A DNA stretch of 64,000 nt from positions 34,590 through 98,589 of IMG/VR virus record IMGVR_UViG_3300003322_000423; one strand, 5' to 3'. Shown in pieces: positions 17,205 to 24,698 of the stretch (position 1 is its first letter; each line of letters starts with the position of its first letter). The notes below the pieces were generated by a model. It did no database searches. It had not been told where the DNA came from and was given only the letters and a program-made list of their open reading frames with translations. The position numbers were made by a program, and so were the translations under genes. The DNA comes from a virus.

Positions 17205-18965
17205 ATGCCTAAAAATGTAATGCCGGATAAAACTCTAGAGGCGTTTACAACTCAGGCATTTGCCTCTGTCTTTACTCCGGATATCTCCAATGCGAGTATG
17301 GTGCAGGTCACTCTGACAGGTTTGATGTCTCAGGTAAATTCACCTACGGGTAGAACCTTTGGGGTATTCACCCTGTCGTTTGTCCAGAATGCCACTGGGG
17401 GCAACCTTGTAGGTTGGAACACCACAGACTACCCTGATTTCTCTGGAAGCGGGTGGACCCCCAATTTGGCCGCTAACTCTGTGTCCAGCATATCCTTTTA
17501 CTATGATTCTAACTCAAGTAAATGGCGCCCTTTCGCCTCTTTCAATGGGGATGTGTGGGCGTTCCAAAGCTCTGGCACAGCTAACGGTAACAACGTTCTC
17601 CGGGTGGGTAACAAAAGTCTAGGGTCAGATGCTAATGGTATAACCACCAGTACCCTTACAGCGTCAACGGTTTTGCAAAGCCCCACTATACAAGGGAGTA
17701 CCTCTTCTGGCGGTACTCTGACTCTTACATCTACAAGCAATGCCACAAAGGGGAAAATCCTTTTCGGTACATCAGCCTACGATCAAGTCAACAACCGACT
17801 CGGTATCGGCAACAACGCCCCGGGTGTAGAGCTTGATGTAACTGGTTCTGCTGCTGTAAGCACTGCTGTCACCTCCCCCACCCATAGAGGAGCTACTACC
17901 TCGGGTGGAAACATGACGTTGCAATCAACGTCAAATGCCACCAAGGGGAAGATTCTTTTTGGTACCTCGGCATACGATGAAGTAAACAACAGGCTGGGTA
18001 TAGCCAACAGCGCTCCTGGTGTTGCCCTAGATGTCACCGGCGCTGCCGCCGTTAGTACCAGCGTTACTACCCCGACTGTCAGCGGTTCATCCTCTGCCTC
18101 GGGGACTCTGACACTTGGTTCTACCTCTAATGCCACTAAAGGGAAAATCCTATTCGGCACGTCAGCCTATGATGAGGTCAACAACCGCCTAGGTGTTTCA
18201 AATGCAAGCCCTGCCGTAGCCTTAGATGTAACTGGCTCAGGCAATATAACTTCTGACTTGACTGTTCCTACCATTCAGGGAAGTTCTAGTTCGGGCGGTA
18301 CGTTAACCCTCAAATCCACTACAAACGCGACTAAGGGCAAGGTGCTGTTCGGAACCTCTGCTTACGATGAGGTCAACAACAGGCTAGGTATCGCTAACTC
18401 GTCCCCCACGGCACCTCTGGACGTTACAGGGGCAGGAGTATTCTCCAGCACTGTGACTGCTGCTGACCCTACAGCTTCTACTCACCTGGCCACAAAGAAC
18501 TATGTAGATCAACGGCAATTAGGGTCTTTGGTTAGTAGCGCAACAGCTATTGGTACTACTATTACAGCTACAGGTATGAGCATCTCTAGTGTCCCAGCAG
18601 GTTCCTGGACTTTATATGCTTATATACCTGTAGTAACTGTCGGTACTACCATGTCTTGTACCATAACACTATCCCCTAGTAGTGGGCCCACAGTAACTTC
18701 TTTGTTTTATAACTGGAATAGAACCACACTTACTACTACTCTGGCTTCATCATCCCAAAACACCGTTATACCCTCATCACAGGCATTTAATCAAAGTCCT
18801 AGTATATATGGTACAACTAATACGGCAGGTACCTACCTAATAGAACTACAGGGGGGTATGGTATCCACCACTTCGGGAACCATCAGTATAAGTATGACTC
18901 GAACCGGGGGCACTTCCATCACGGTACAACCGGGCTCCTACCTTAGACTTGAAAGAGTTGGTTAA
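17205..18965 (+). CDS. Tail fibre with four tandem repeats
   Basis: 586 residues. Four repeats of about 65 residues (codons around 17680-18460) share the core SNATKGKILFGTSAYD and NNRLGI, ending in a variable linker. Then comes ASTHLATKNYVDQRQ, a chaperone/fibre-type motif, and a C-terminal head domain ending GSYLRLERVG like that of the spike. Repeats could expand or contract by recombination. Confidence 0.75.
   Translation: MPKNVMPDKTLEAFTTQAFASVFTPDISNASMVQVTLTGLMSQVNSPTGRTFGVFTLSFVQNATGGNLVGWNTTDYPDFSGSGWTPNLAANSVSSISFYYDSNSSKWRPFASFNGDVWAFQSSGTANGNNVLRVGNKSLGSDANGITTSTLTASTVLQSPTIQGSTSSGGTLTLTSTSNATKGKILFGTSAYDQVNNRLGIGNNAPGVELDVTGSAAVSTAVTSPTHRGATTSGGNMTLQSTSNATKGKILFGTSAYDEVNNRLGIANSAPGVALDVTGAAAVSTSVTTPTVSGSSSASGTLTLGSTSNATKGKILFGTSAYDEVNNRLGVSNASPAVALDVTGSGNITSDLTVPTIQGSSSSGGTLTLKSTTNATKGKVLFGTSAYDEVNNRLGIANSSPTAPLDVTGAGVFSSTVTAADPTASTHLATKNYVDQRQLGSLVSSATAIGTTITATGMSISSVPAGSWTLYAYIPVVTVGTTMSCTITLSPSSGPTVTSLFYNWNRTTLTTTLASSSQNTVIPSSQAFNQSPSIYGTTNTAGTYLIELQGGMVSTTSGTISISMTRTGGTSITVQPGSYLRLERVG
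17680..18460 (+). repeat. Four direct repeats inside the tail fibre gene
   Basis: Four units of about 195-200 bp with conserved protein core KGKILFGTSAYD; nucleotide copies have drifted at synonymous sites. Confidence 0.75.
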
Positions 18966-18966
18966 C

Positions 18967-19200
18967 ATGGTATTAGGCTTAACACCTGAGGCATACATTG
19001 TATATTACTTACCAGATCTGTTAAACAATCCTGTGGTAGCCTCAGTGAATGGCGGGCTGCTATTCTTCAGATCTTATTCAGATGCAAAACAAGCAGCAGA
19101 GATCTTTCTAGCATCTTTTACAGACCCTGAGCATTACGGACCACCTCCGTACGTATGGATACAACCAGCCTCTAAACTATGGATTAATGGAGTAGACTAA
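18967..19200 (+). CDS. Small protein of unknown function in the tail operon
   Basis: 77 residues, aromatic- and proline-rich (YIVYYLPDLLNN, PPPYVWIQPASKLWI). Not recognised. Starts one base after the fibre stop; its own stop overlaps the next ATG (TAATG), so the pair is coupled. Confidence 0.65.
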   Translation: MVLGLTPEAYIVYYLPDLLNNPVVASVNGGLLFFRSYSDAKQAAEIFLASFTDPEHYGPPPYVWIQPASKLWINGVD

Positions 19201-19496
19201 TGTTTGAACCAAGTTACCCTGAAACCTTCAATAAACTCTACTGGTTCTATTACACTTCTATTGTTTATTGGGACGATTCTGGAGAAACTCAAGAAGCCTA
19301 TCTGGTTCTAGCTTCTGGAATAGAGGATGATCTATATACACGTGCGGAAGAGGGGCACAATTTGCTGATGTCTGGAGAAGTACCATTTATCAGTCTCCCA
19401 GAAACGGGCGGTAGGTTTTTAAATATAAATTCTGTAATATCCATAGGGCCGATAGAATCTGTGTATAAAAACTACATTGCAACTATAGACGAGTAA
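19200..19496 (+). CDS. Small protein of unknown function, last gene of the tail operon
   Basis: 98 residues, acidic, with FNKLYWFYYTSIVYWDD near the start. Not recognised. Followed by a terminator. Confidence 0.65.
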   Translation: MFEPSYPETFNKLYWFYYTSIVYWDDSGETQEAYLVLASGIEDDLYTRAEEGHNLLMSGEVPFISLPETGGRFLNINSVISIGPIESVYKNYIATIDE

Positions 19497-19520
19497 TATT
19501 ATCGTTAATGCCATATACTC

Positions 19521-19556
19521 AAAGGTGAGGTAAACTGCTACTTCACCTTTTTATTT
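19521..19556 (+). terminator. Terminator of the tail operon
   Basis: AAAGGTGA/TTCACCTTT stem followed by TTTATTT. It lies between convergent transcription units and may work in both directions. Confidence 0.8.
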
Positions 19557-19564
19557 AGTCGCCA

Positions 19565-19780
19565 TCACCAGAGGTGAAGAAACAGCCAGGTGAAGAACCC
19601 GGCAAACACAGCCTTACCCAGCTTGCTCTTCTTATGAACCCCCAGAACCTCCCGGAGATGGAAGCTCAGGGGCGCGTGGGGGTGCTTGGTGCGCAGAGCC
19701 TGCGTCTCAGCAGCAGCAAAGAACGTAGCCCACGCAATCCACACAAGTCTCCAGCGTTGTACATCAGAAAGCTTGTTCAT
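19565..19780 (-). CDS. Small membrane protein
   Basis: 71 residues with a hydrophobic stretch near the start (RLVWIAWATFFAAAE) and one at the C-terminus (AVFAGFFTWLFLHLW). Start ATG 19780 is fixed by a strong GGAGGTGG. It lies just downstream of the tRNA array terminator. Confidence 0.7.
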   Translation of the reverse strand: MNKLSDVQRWRLVWIAWATFFAAAETQALRTKHPHAPLSFHLREVLGVHKKSKLGKAVFAGFFTWLFLHLW

Positions 19781-19827
19781 GGTCCACCTCCGACTCAAGC
19801 GACTAATCTAACTAAATTGTGGCACAC

Positions 19828-19860
19828 GAAAGCCCCTTACGCAAGACGTAGGGGGCTTAA
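19828..19860 (-). terminator. Terminator at the end of the tRNA array
   Basis: AAGCCCCCTAC paired with GTAAGGGGCTT on the minus strand, starting 4 nt after the last tRNA. Confidence 0.75.
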
Positions 19861-19863
19861 AAG

Positions 19864-19937
19864 TGGTGGCGCCGCCCCGAGTCGCACGGGGGTCAAAGGG
19901 TTATGAGCCCTTTATGGAACTCCTCCACTACAGCGCA
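19864..19937 (-). tRNA. tRNA-fMet (CAU), initiator type, CCA encoded
   Basis: The anticodon stem-loop GGG-CUCAUAA-CCC has the three consecutive G:C pairs of initiator tRNAs. Positions 1 and 72 are U and C and cannot pair, the other hallmark. 2-71 to 7-66 all pair, A73, and ACCA is present in DNA. T loop UGCGACU is unusual (G55). Confidence 0.85.
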
Positions 19938-19938
19938 G

Positions 19939-20012
19939 TAGTTCTGACGGGATTCGAACCCGTGATCTTCTCCTTATGAGGGAGCTGCCCTAAACCACTA
20001 GGCCACAGAACT
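19939..20012 (-). tRNA. tRNA-Met (CAU), elongator
   Basis: Acceptor AGUUCUG/CAGAACU, A73, loop CUCAUAA. Could be Ile (CAU, lysidine-modified), but a separate Ile (UAU) gene in the array already reads AUA. One nt from the initiator gene. Confidence 0.85.
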
Positions 20013-20019
20013 ATAGAAA

Positions 20020-20080
20020 GGAACAATGTCAGGTACAGCCGTGTCTCCTGATGTGGCCTGGCCCAGCTACTCATTGTTCC
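20020..20080 (-). other. Structured spacer, outer stem 9 bp
   Basis: GGAACAATG (20020-20028) pairs with CATTGTTCC (20072-20080), with an inner TCAGG/CCTGA pair. No ORF. Confidence 0.55.
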
Positions 20081-20083
20081 TTG

Positions 20084-20158
20084 TTCCACCGACGGGATTT
20101 GAACCCGTGACCAACACATTATCAGTGTGTCACTCTTACCAGACTGAGTTACGGTGGA
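20084..20158 (-). tRNA. tRNA-Ile (GAU)
   Basis: Stem ACACA/UGUGU around CUGAUAA; acceptor UCCACCG/CGGUGGA, A73. Confidence 0.92.
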
Positions 20159-20162
20159 GATG

Positions 20163-20228
20163 TGACGGTTTTCCTGAGGCCCTACTTAAAGGATGCTGCG
20201 CTCTTGCCCCTCAGAGGTCGAACCGTCA
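20163..20228 (-). other. Structured spacer with nested inverted repeats
   Basis: Outer TGACGGTT (20163-20170) with AACCGTCA (20221-20228); inner CTGAGG (20174-20179) with CCTCAG (20209-20214). Confidence 0.6.
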
Positions 20229-20237
20229 AACCTCGCG

Positions 20238-20310
20238 CGACCTAGACGGGGATCGAACCCGCGACTTCCACCTTGACAGGGTGGTGCTCTAACCACTGAA
20301 CTACTAGGCC
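20238..20310 (-). tRNA. tRNA-Asp (GUC)
   Basis: Stem CCACC/GGUGG around CUGUCAA; acceptor GGCCUAG/CUAGGUC, G73 as expected for Asp. Confidence 0.93.
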
Positions 20311-20618
20311 AAAACCCTGCCCACAAGGAACAGGATGGGTTATAAATTATACACATATTTCGTAAGGTTCAAGAGACTTTCCCACCTGGTACAGAGGTGT
20401 TCTCCATTGCTACTTACGATCCTTTATTACCCGTCTCTTTTCAGGGAGCGATTCCGTGTACCCGGCAGACGGAGCGTGATGTGTTTACGCCGCGTGGAGC
20501 TAGACCGAATTGCACGGTCCTCCGGAAGCCTCCGCATGCGGCCCTACTTCCGTCGAAACTAAATTAGCCCCTTGCCCGGTTTTTGTGTATACCTGAACCG
20601 TGGTGACAAAACAGGTAG
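20311..20618 (-). other. 308-nt tRNA spacer rich in inverted repeats, no gene
   Basis: No ORF with a ribosome site and no recognisable tRNA. Several hairpins: AAGAGAC with GTCTCTT (about 20371-20438) enclosing CACCT/AGGTG; CCGT/ACGG; GCGT/ACGC; CGGAAG/CTTCCG enclosing CCGCATGCGG; ACCTG/CAGGT near 20590-20615. Confidence 0.5.
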
Positions 20619-20691
20619 TGGAGATGACAGGACTCGAACCCGCCGCCTTCTGCGTGCAAAGCAGACGCTCTTCCCGATGAGCTACATCCCC
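20619..20691 (-). tRNA. tRNA-Ala (UGC)
   Basis: Stem UCUGC/GCAGA around UUUGCAC; acceptor GGGGAUG/CAUCUCC, A73. Confidence 0.93.
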
Positions 20692-20747
20692 AAACCAGGT
20701 TTTTGATAACGCAGAACCCCGTCTCCCGAAAACTGCGTGTCTAAGTG

Positions 20748-21863
20748 TTATTCGTTGCAATTACAGTCTAATTGTAGCGGAGGTTCCCAGATTTGTCCAT
20801 CCCCTGGAACCTGCGATTTAGGCTGATAGTCCAGCGGACTGAACAACAGATTTGCATTCGTCTCGTTACGTGTACCAAGCCATAGATCTACACCTTGATA
20901 TGGTACACCGTCGACCACGCTGACTGTTCTGGGCTGTCCGCCACATGAGGCCCCGTTGAAGATGCGACGCCCGTATACCGGCGCACCCCAACCGACGTTC
21001 CCGGGAGCTGTCCAGCCGCTGTAGAGACTGGAACTAGTGGCATATCCGATCGGGGTACCTGCACAGTAGCCGCATCCCTGATCAGAATATGTTATCACAT
21101 ATTCCTGTGATCTTTCATCCCAGAAACCGCCGGGACCTTCCGTATGACTCAGACTTGCCACATTCGTGACACCTAGAGCCGTCCCCCCGCTACCCCAGTA
21201 ATTCAATTGCTGGATATTCATTCCAGTATTGCCGGGAAGAGTGCAGATGATAGCTGGTGGTCCGGAGCGAGCCTGGATTATACCGAAGTCCCCGTTGCCC
21301 GTACAGATACTCAGATTAGGTTTGTTGTATGAGCCCCAGGGCTTTCCTGCATTAGGCCCACAAGGTCCGGCAGGCCCGTTGCATCCCATAACGTTATACC
21401 CGCTCTGGGCGCCGTCAGACTTGTGCCTAGGGGCGTTGAACCAGAGTATGAACGCGCCGTCGTTGTGGCCCCAGCCTGTACGCTGGATCATCCGAGGATT
21501 GAAACATCCCTGGCCGGTACCACCACACGTGGTCTGCCACGAAACCTTCTTGTACGGGTCCTGTTCGTTAGGGTTGAACAACAGCTTAGGTTCAGACCAT
21601 GGACCCTCTATGCTCTGGGAGGTGCTCACACCGAAGCCACAGAAAGGTGTGTTTTTGATACTCCACTGGAAACCACATTTGTACATGGTTCCGTACAGGT
21701 AATAGGTGTTCCCGAACTTGGCTAAATGTCCATCGTGAAGATCTACACCCTGAATGTTCAGAGGTCTAGGATCAGACTGAGTCTCGGCGTTTACAGGTCC
21801 GGAAAATAAAAATACAGTTGCCGTTACGACAACTGCGACAAGTAATCTATATAGCCGTTTCAC
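20748..21863 (-). CDS. Secreted beta-propeller protein, GH43-like
   Basis: 371 residues. Residues 1-26 form a clean Sec signal peptide (basic start, LLVAVVVTATVFLF core, VNAE cleavage site). VDLHDGHLAKFGNTYYLYGT resembles blade 1 of GH43-type five-bladed propellers; the blade pattern repeats (FILWFNAPRH, GGFWDERSQEYVITY, VDLWLGTRNET). Many cysteines suggest disulphides in the mature protein. It lies inside the tRNA array between Ala and Ile genes, so it looks like an inserted 'moron' gene. Catalytic residues cannot be assigned safely. Confidence 0.7.
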   Translation of the reverse strand: MKRLYRLLVAVVVTATVFLFSGPVNAETQSDPRPLNIQGVDLHDGHLAKFGNTYYLYGTMYKCGFQWSIKNTPFCGFGVSTSQSIEGPWSEPKLLFNPNEQDPYKKVSWQTTCGGTGQGCFNPRMIQRTGWGHNDGAFILWFNAPRHKSDGAQSGYNVMGCNGPAGPCGPNAGKPWGSYNKPNLSICTGNGDFGIIQARSGPPAIICTLPGNTGMNIQQLNYWGSGGTALGVTNVASLSHTEGPGGFWDERSQEYVITYSDQGCGYCAGTPIGYATSSSLYSGWTAPGNVGWGAPVYGRRIFNGASCGGQPRTVSVVDGVPYQGVDLWLGTRNETNANLLFSPLDYQPKSQVPGDGQIWEPPLQLDCNCNE

Positions 21864-21884
21864 TGCCCTCTCCTAATAGATAAG

Positions 21885-21958
21885 TAGGCCCGTCGGGATT
21901 TGAACCCGCATCACCTGTATATAAGACAGGCGCTCTTACCTGATTGAGCTACAGGCCC
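21885..21958 (-). tRNA. tRNA-Ile (UAU)
   Basis: Stem CCUGU/ACAGG around CUUAUAU; acceptor GGGCCUG/CGGGCCU with G1-U72, A73. Reads AUA directly without lysidine, uncommon in bacteria. Confidence 0.85.
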
Positions 21959-22133
21959 ATTGACACTAACCAAGTCTAGGTGTCTGTCCGTGTCATCTGT
22001 CTCCGACTACCGGCTTGTCACTTGGAAATTCTCTCTGATCCGGATGACACTTCGTCCAGAGAACGGGCCTGTGTCGTGGCCCCAGTGCTTGCAGTATCTT
22101 ACTGACAGATGGTGTTCAGACTTACAAGCAAAG
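21959..22133 (-). other. 175-nt structured tRNA spacer
   Basis: Inverted repeats TGACAC/GTGTCA, ATCTGTC/GACAGAT (spanning most of the spacer) and GGGCC/GGCCC. No gene. Confidence 0.5.
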
Positions 22134-22218
22134 CGGAAGCGGTGGGACTCGAACCCACAAGGATTGGTTACCCAGCCGCTTTCAAGGCGGTGTATCTCTC
22201 CCATGTGACAGCACTTCC
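22134..22218 (-). tRNA. tRNA-Ser (UGA)
   Basis: Stem CCGC/GCGG around CUUGAAA, long variable arm, acceptor GGAAGUG/CGCUUCC, G73. Confidence 0.92.
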
Positions 22219-22221
22219 AGG

Positions 22222-22614
22222 TTACTTCTTAAATCTTTGCCATGTTCGTTCTCTGTGGCAATTAGAACAAACCAAATCACACTTAGCTATTTCGGCTTTG
22301 ATATCTTCAACTGTAGCATGTCTATAGGTGATACCTATGTTGAATAACTTAATCTCATCAGGTCTGTGATCAAAATCCATAACATAGTGGGGGTACTGAA
22401 CGCCACAATCCATACAGGGCTTACCCGCCTTGTAGTCTTGGATGAATTGACGCTTTTCACCCCGCCTAACATGCTGTCTCGATATATTCTTATTCTTTTG
22501 ATCTACGCCACAGTAGTAGGACACAGTGGATTTAGAACATCCTAGTTCCTTAGCTATAGCGTTGTACGTGTAGCCAGCTTCTCTTAACCTAAAGATATCT
22601 GCCTCATATGTCAT
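22222..22614 (-). CDS. HNH homing endonuclease with N-terminal HTH
   Basis: 130 residues. The N-terminal YTYNAIAKELGCSKSTVSYY is a helix-turn-helix. C-terminal CMDCG, MDFDHRP and LVCSNCHRERT form the zinc-binding HNH nuclease. It sits between tRNA-Ser and tRNA-Cys with 3 nt to the former, a typical homing insertion in a tRNA array. Confidence 0.9.
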   Translation of the reverse strand: MTYEADIFRLREAGYTYNAIAKELGCSKSTVSYYCGVDQKNKNISRQHVRRGEKRQFIQDYKAGKPCMDCGVQYPHYVMDFDHRPDEIKLFNIGITYRHATVEDIKAEIAKCDLVCSNCHRERTWQRFKK

Positions 22615-22637
22615 GAGGCAAGTATATCAAAGGTTCG

Positions 22638-22711
22638 AGGCCATTACCAGGATCGAACTGGTCCAATGTAGATTTGCAGTCTACCGCTTACTTCCAGCAA
22701 GCTCAATGGCC
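22638..22711 (-). tRNA. tRNA-Cys (GCA)
   Basis: Stem GUAGA/UCUAC around CUGCAAA; acceptor GGCCAUU/AAUGGCC, U73 (Cys identity base). Confidence 0.93.
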
Positions 22712-22713
22712 AT

Positions 22714-22779
22714 TAGGTGCAGGTGCCGGGACTCGAACCCGGGAGTCATGACCTCCGACCGTCATCGCACCATTCCCAG
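22714..22779 (-). tRNA. tRNA-like element lacking a normal D arm
   Basis: A perfect T arm (CCGGG-UUCGAGU-CCCGG) and a 5-bp AUGAC/GUCAU stem with an 8-nt loop containing U-CGG. Only 14 nt remain before the neighbouring tRNA, too few for acceptor and D arms. GGUGC and GCACC at the ends can pair. Either a truncated gene or a D-arm-less tRNA of uncertain identity (perhaps Pro CGG). Confidence 0.4.
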
Positions 22780-22864
22780 CGGAAATGACAGGATTCGAAC
22801 CTGCGGACCTGTTACAGTCTCTGCTTTAGCAAAACAGTGCTTTCACCCACTCAGCCACATTTCC
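22780..22864 (-). tRNA. tRNA-Ser (GCU)
   Basis: Stem CUGUU/AGCAG around UUGCUAA, long variable arm, acceptor GGAAAUG/CAUUUCC, G73. Confidence 0.92.
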
Positions 22865-22867
22865 ATG

Positions 22868-22938
22868 TTCGTCCTACGGATTTCGATACCGCATCTTCGG
22901 GCACGTTCCCCGACGTTCTACCTTTGAACTAAGAACGA
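22868..22938 (-). tRNA. Divergent tRNA, anticodon position ACG, no U33
   Basis: Acceptor UCGUUCU/AGGACGA pairs fully, A73; D arm GUUC/GAAC; anticodon stem UCGGG/CCCGA. The loop is GAACGUG, so position 33 is A rather than the near-universal U, and the T arm has a U53:U61 clash with A54. Nominally Arg (ACG), but a normal Arg (ACG) gene lies at 23095. Possibly decayed. Confidence 0.5.
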
Positions 22939-22941
22939 ATG

Positions 22942-23023
22942 TGCTAGAGGCCGGATTTGCACCGACACAGCCTGAGGCGACACTTTTACAGAGTGCGGGG
23001 CTCCACTAATGCCCAGCTCTAGC
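22942..23023 (-). tRNA. tRNA-Tyr (GUA)
   Basis: Stem GCACU/AGUGU around CUGUAAA, long variable arm, acceptor GCUAGAG/CUCUAGC, A73. T loop UGCAAAU has G55 like the initiator tRNA. Confidence 0.9.
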
Positions 23024-23094
23024 GTGTGGGACCTTTTAACCGGAGTCCCAGACGGAGCATCTTCGGACCTCGTCCCGGTATGTGCTATACCCCG

Positions 23095-23167
23095 TACACC
23101 TAGAGAGACTCGAACTCCCATCCCTGGTTCCGTAGACCAGTGCTCTAATCCTTTGAGCTATAGGTGC
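23095..23167 (-). tRNA. tRNA-Arg (ACG)
   Basis: Stem CUGGU/ACCAG around CUACGGA; acceptor GCACCUA/UAGGUGU, A73. Confidence 0.9.
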
Positions 23168-23285
23168 ATTGCCCTAAGCGCCTTGGTGGACGCCTTGCAA
23201 ATCCGGGCCAGACTCAGAGACTCTTGCTAGCTAGAATCTCACAGCGACGTGTCCGTATGAGGTAACAGCGGTCGACTGGCTTGCG

Positions 23286-23357
23286 TCCGGGTGGGGATAA
23301 TCGAAATCCCTATACGACTTCCCAAAAGTCGCGTGTTAACCATTACACTACACCCAG
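23286..23357 (-). tRNA. tRNA-Pro (UGG)
   Basis: Stem CGACU/AGUCG around UUUGGGA; acceptor CUGGGUG/CACCCGG with C1-G72, A73. Confidence 0.92.
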
Positions 23358-23361
23358 TCAG

Positions 23362-23432
23362 AGCGATATAGGAGAATCGAACTCCTGTAGTCTGTTTGGA
23401 AGACAGAGGCTTTACCATTAAGCTAATATCGC
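23362..23432 (-). tRNA. tRNA-Gly (UCC)
   Basis: Stem UCUGU/ACAGA around CUUCCAA; acceptor GCGAUAU/AUAUCGC, U73. Confidence 0.93.
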
Positions 23433-23482
23433 ATTGCTATTTTCGTCCACGTAGGCGCCCTGGAACCGGCATAGCTGCCTCG

Positions 23483-23554
23483 TACCCAGTAACAGATTCG
23501 AACTGTTGACACGCGCGGTGTAAACGCGATGCTCTTCCCCTGAGCTAACCGGGT
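23483..23554 (-). tRNA. tRNA-Val (UAC)
   Basis: Stem CGCG/CGCG around UUUACAC; acceptor ACCCGGU/ACUGGGU, A73. Confidence 0.88.
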
Positions 23555-23604
23555 TTATGGGCCCCCGGAAAGTTTATAGTCTGTCGGTTCCAGCCCTAGA
23601 CTTG

Positions 23605-23677
23605 AGCCCCCAGTACGATTTGAACGCACGACCTGCCGCTTACAAGGCGGCTGCTCTAACCCCTGAGCTATGGAGGC
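23605..23677 (-). tRNA. tRNA-Thr (UGU)
   Basis: Stem GCCGC/GCGGC around CUUGUAA; acceptor GCCUCCA/UGGGGGC, U73. Confidence 0.92.
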
Positions 23678-23690
23678 ATGTATTTAGTTA

Positions 23691-23762
23691 TGTGACCACA
23701 GGGAATCGAACCCTGATCTTGCGGACCACAACCGCGTGCACTAGCCATTGTGCTATGGTCAC
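23691..23762 (-). tRNA. tRNA-His (GUG)
   Basis: Stem GCGG/CCGC around UUGUGGU; acceptor GUGACCA/UGGUCAC preceded by G (position -1). Base 73 is A rather than the usual C. Confidence 0.88.
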
Positions 23763-23764
23763 CG

Positions 23765-23838
23765 CTCCCGATCTATGACTCGAACATAGAACCTCTGCGT
23801 CCAGAGCGCAGCGCAACTACCAATTGTGCTAATCGGGA
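23765..23838 (-). tRNA. tRNA-Gln (CUG)
   Basis: Stem CUGCG/CGCAG around CUCUGGA; acceptor UCCCGAU/AUCGGGA with U1-A72 and G73, as for Gln. Confidence 0.88.
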
Positions 23839-23852
23839 TTGATTCAGTTATA

Positions 23853-23955
23853 AGACCTTACTACCCGACGACCTCGTGCCGCCCTAACCTAACCATGAAC
23901 GAGAGGGGTTGCAACCACTGTGACATCTCGTTCCCCTACTTTCCTCGTAAGGTCT
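23853..23955 (-). other. Structured spacer with nested stems
   Basis: Outer AGACCTTAC (23853-23861) with GTAAGGTCT (23947-23955); inner GAACGAGA (23897-23904) with TCTCGTTC (23926-23933). Confidence 0.6.
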
Positions 23956-23957
23956 CG

Positions 23958-24044
23958 CTCAGGTGGCTGGAATTGAACCAGCGAAGGATTTCTCCGAAAC
24001 GGTTAACAGCCGCACCCAACATCGCCAACGGTTGGCCCACCTGA
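23958..24044 (-). tRNA. tRNA-Asn (GUU) with a long variable arm
   Basis: 87 nt. Acceptor UCAGGUG/CACCUGA with U1-A72 and G73 (Asn-like). D arm CCAA/UUGG with a 12-nt loop. Stem GCGG/CCGU around CUGUUAA. T arm GCUGG-UUCAAUU-CCAGC. Between the anticodon and T arms lie about 16 nt with a GGA-GAAA-UCC hairpin, a class II arm normally restricted to Leu, Ser and Tyr. Confidence 0.8.
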
Positions 24045-24049
24045 TCGCT

Positions 24050-24475
24050 TTATGCAATTATATCTGAACCCGAGTACAACCCTGTTCGGTACAGACGCTT
24101 TGCGGTCTTACACCTATCACATCTACAGGTCATCTCGTGATACATTCTAGCAGTGCCGTGGTAGTATTCACCTCGAATACCTTTATTCCAAGGCGTGATG
24201 GCACCGTCTCTCCACTGCTGTTTAGTCTTTTCATCATGACAAGTTTTACACACTACTTCACACTTGTCAAGTTCTTCTAGAATACTTTTCCAGGATCTAT
24301 CTAAACCCGCCCCGGATAAAGTAAACGACTTTGTAGTGGGGTCTTTGTGGTTAAGCTCTAAATCATCAGGACTGCCACAGTCTACGCATTCACTACCGGA
24401 CAGGTCAAATAATTTTTGTCGACGTGTTTTACGTCGATTGGCCATATAGGTCTTCATATATTCGTTAGTAGGCAT
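24050..24475 (-). CDS. HNH homing endonuclease
   Basis: 141 residues. A basic N-terminus is followed by CVDCG, LELNHKDP, VVCKTCHDEKT (HNH core) and a second CRCDRC zinc pair near the C-terminus. It ends 6 nt before tRNA-Asn, the second HNH gene inserted in the tRNA array. Confidence 0.88.
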   Translation of the reverse strand: MPTNEYMKTYMANRRKTRRQKLFDLSGSECVDCGSPDDLELNHKDPTTKSFTLSGAGLDRSWKSILEELDKCEVVCKTCHDEKTKQQWRDGAITPWNKGIRGEYYHGTARMYHEMTCRCDRCKTAKRLYRTGLYSGSDIIA

Positions 24476-24513
24476 ACATTCATTTTAACATGAAATGCTC
24501 TACCAGTAAAGAG

Positions 24514-24584
24514 CAGGCCCAGAAAGAGTCGAACTTTCCCTTTGAGACTTGGAAACTCATGTGCTTCCGATACACTATGGACCC
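24514..24584 (-). tRNA. tRNA-Trp (CCA)
   Basis: Stem UGAG/CUCA with a U31-U39 clash, loop UUCCAAG; acceptor GGGUCCA/UGGGCCU, G73. Confidence 0.85.
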
Positions 24585-24628
24585 GTGAGAGACCATGATA
24601 ACACATAGTCTCTGTTTTGTCTATTCTG

Positions 24629-24698
24629 CCGGGATACTGGGATTCGAACCCAGGTAGGGCTTCAGGGACCCGGTACTTGGCCGCTGTACGATACCCCT
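24629..24698 (-). tRNA. tRNA-Gln-like (CUG) with C33
   Basis: The 5' half closely follows the bacterial tRNA-Gln layout (GGGGUAUCG...AGCGG...ACCGG). Stem GGGU/GCCC with loop CCCUGAA puts C at position 33. 1:72 is an A-G mismatch, G73. Second Gln (CUG) gene; may be weak or decayed. Confidence 0.6.
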
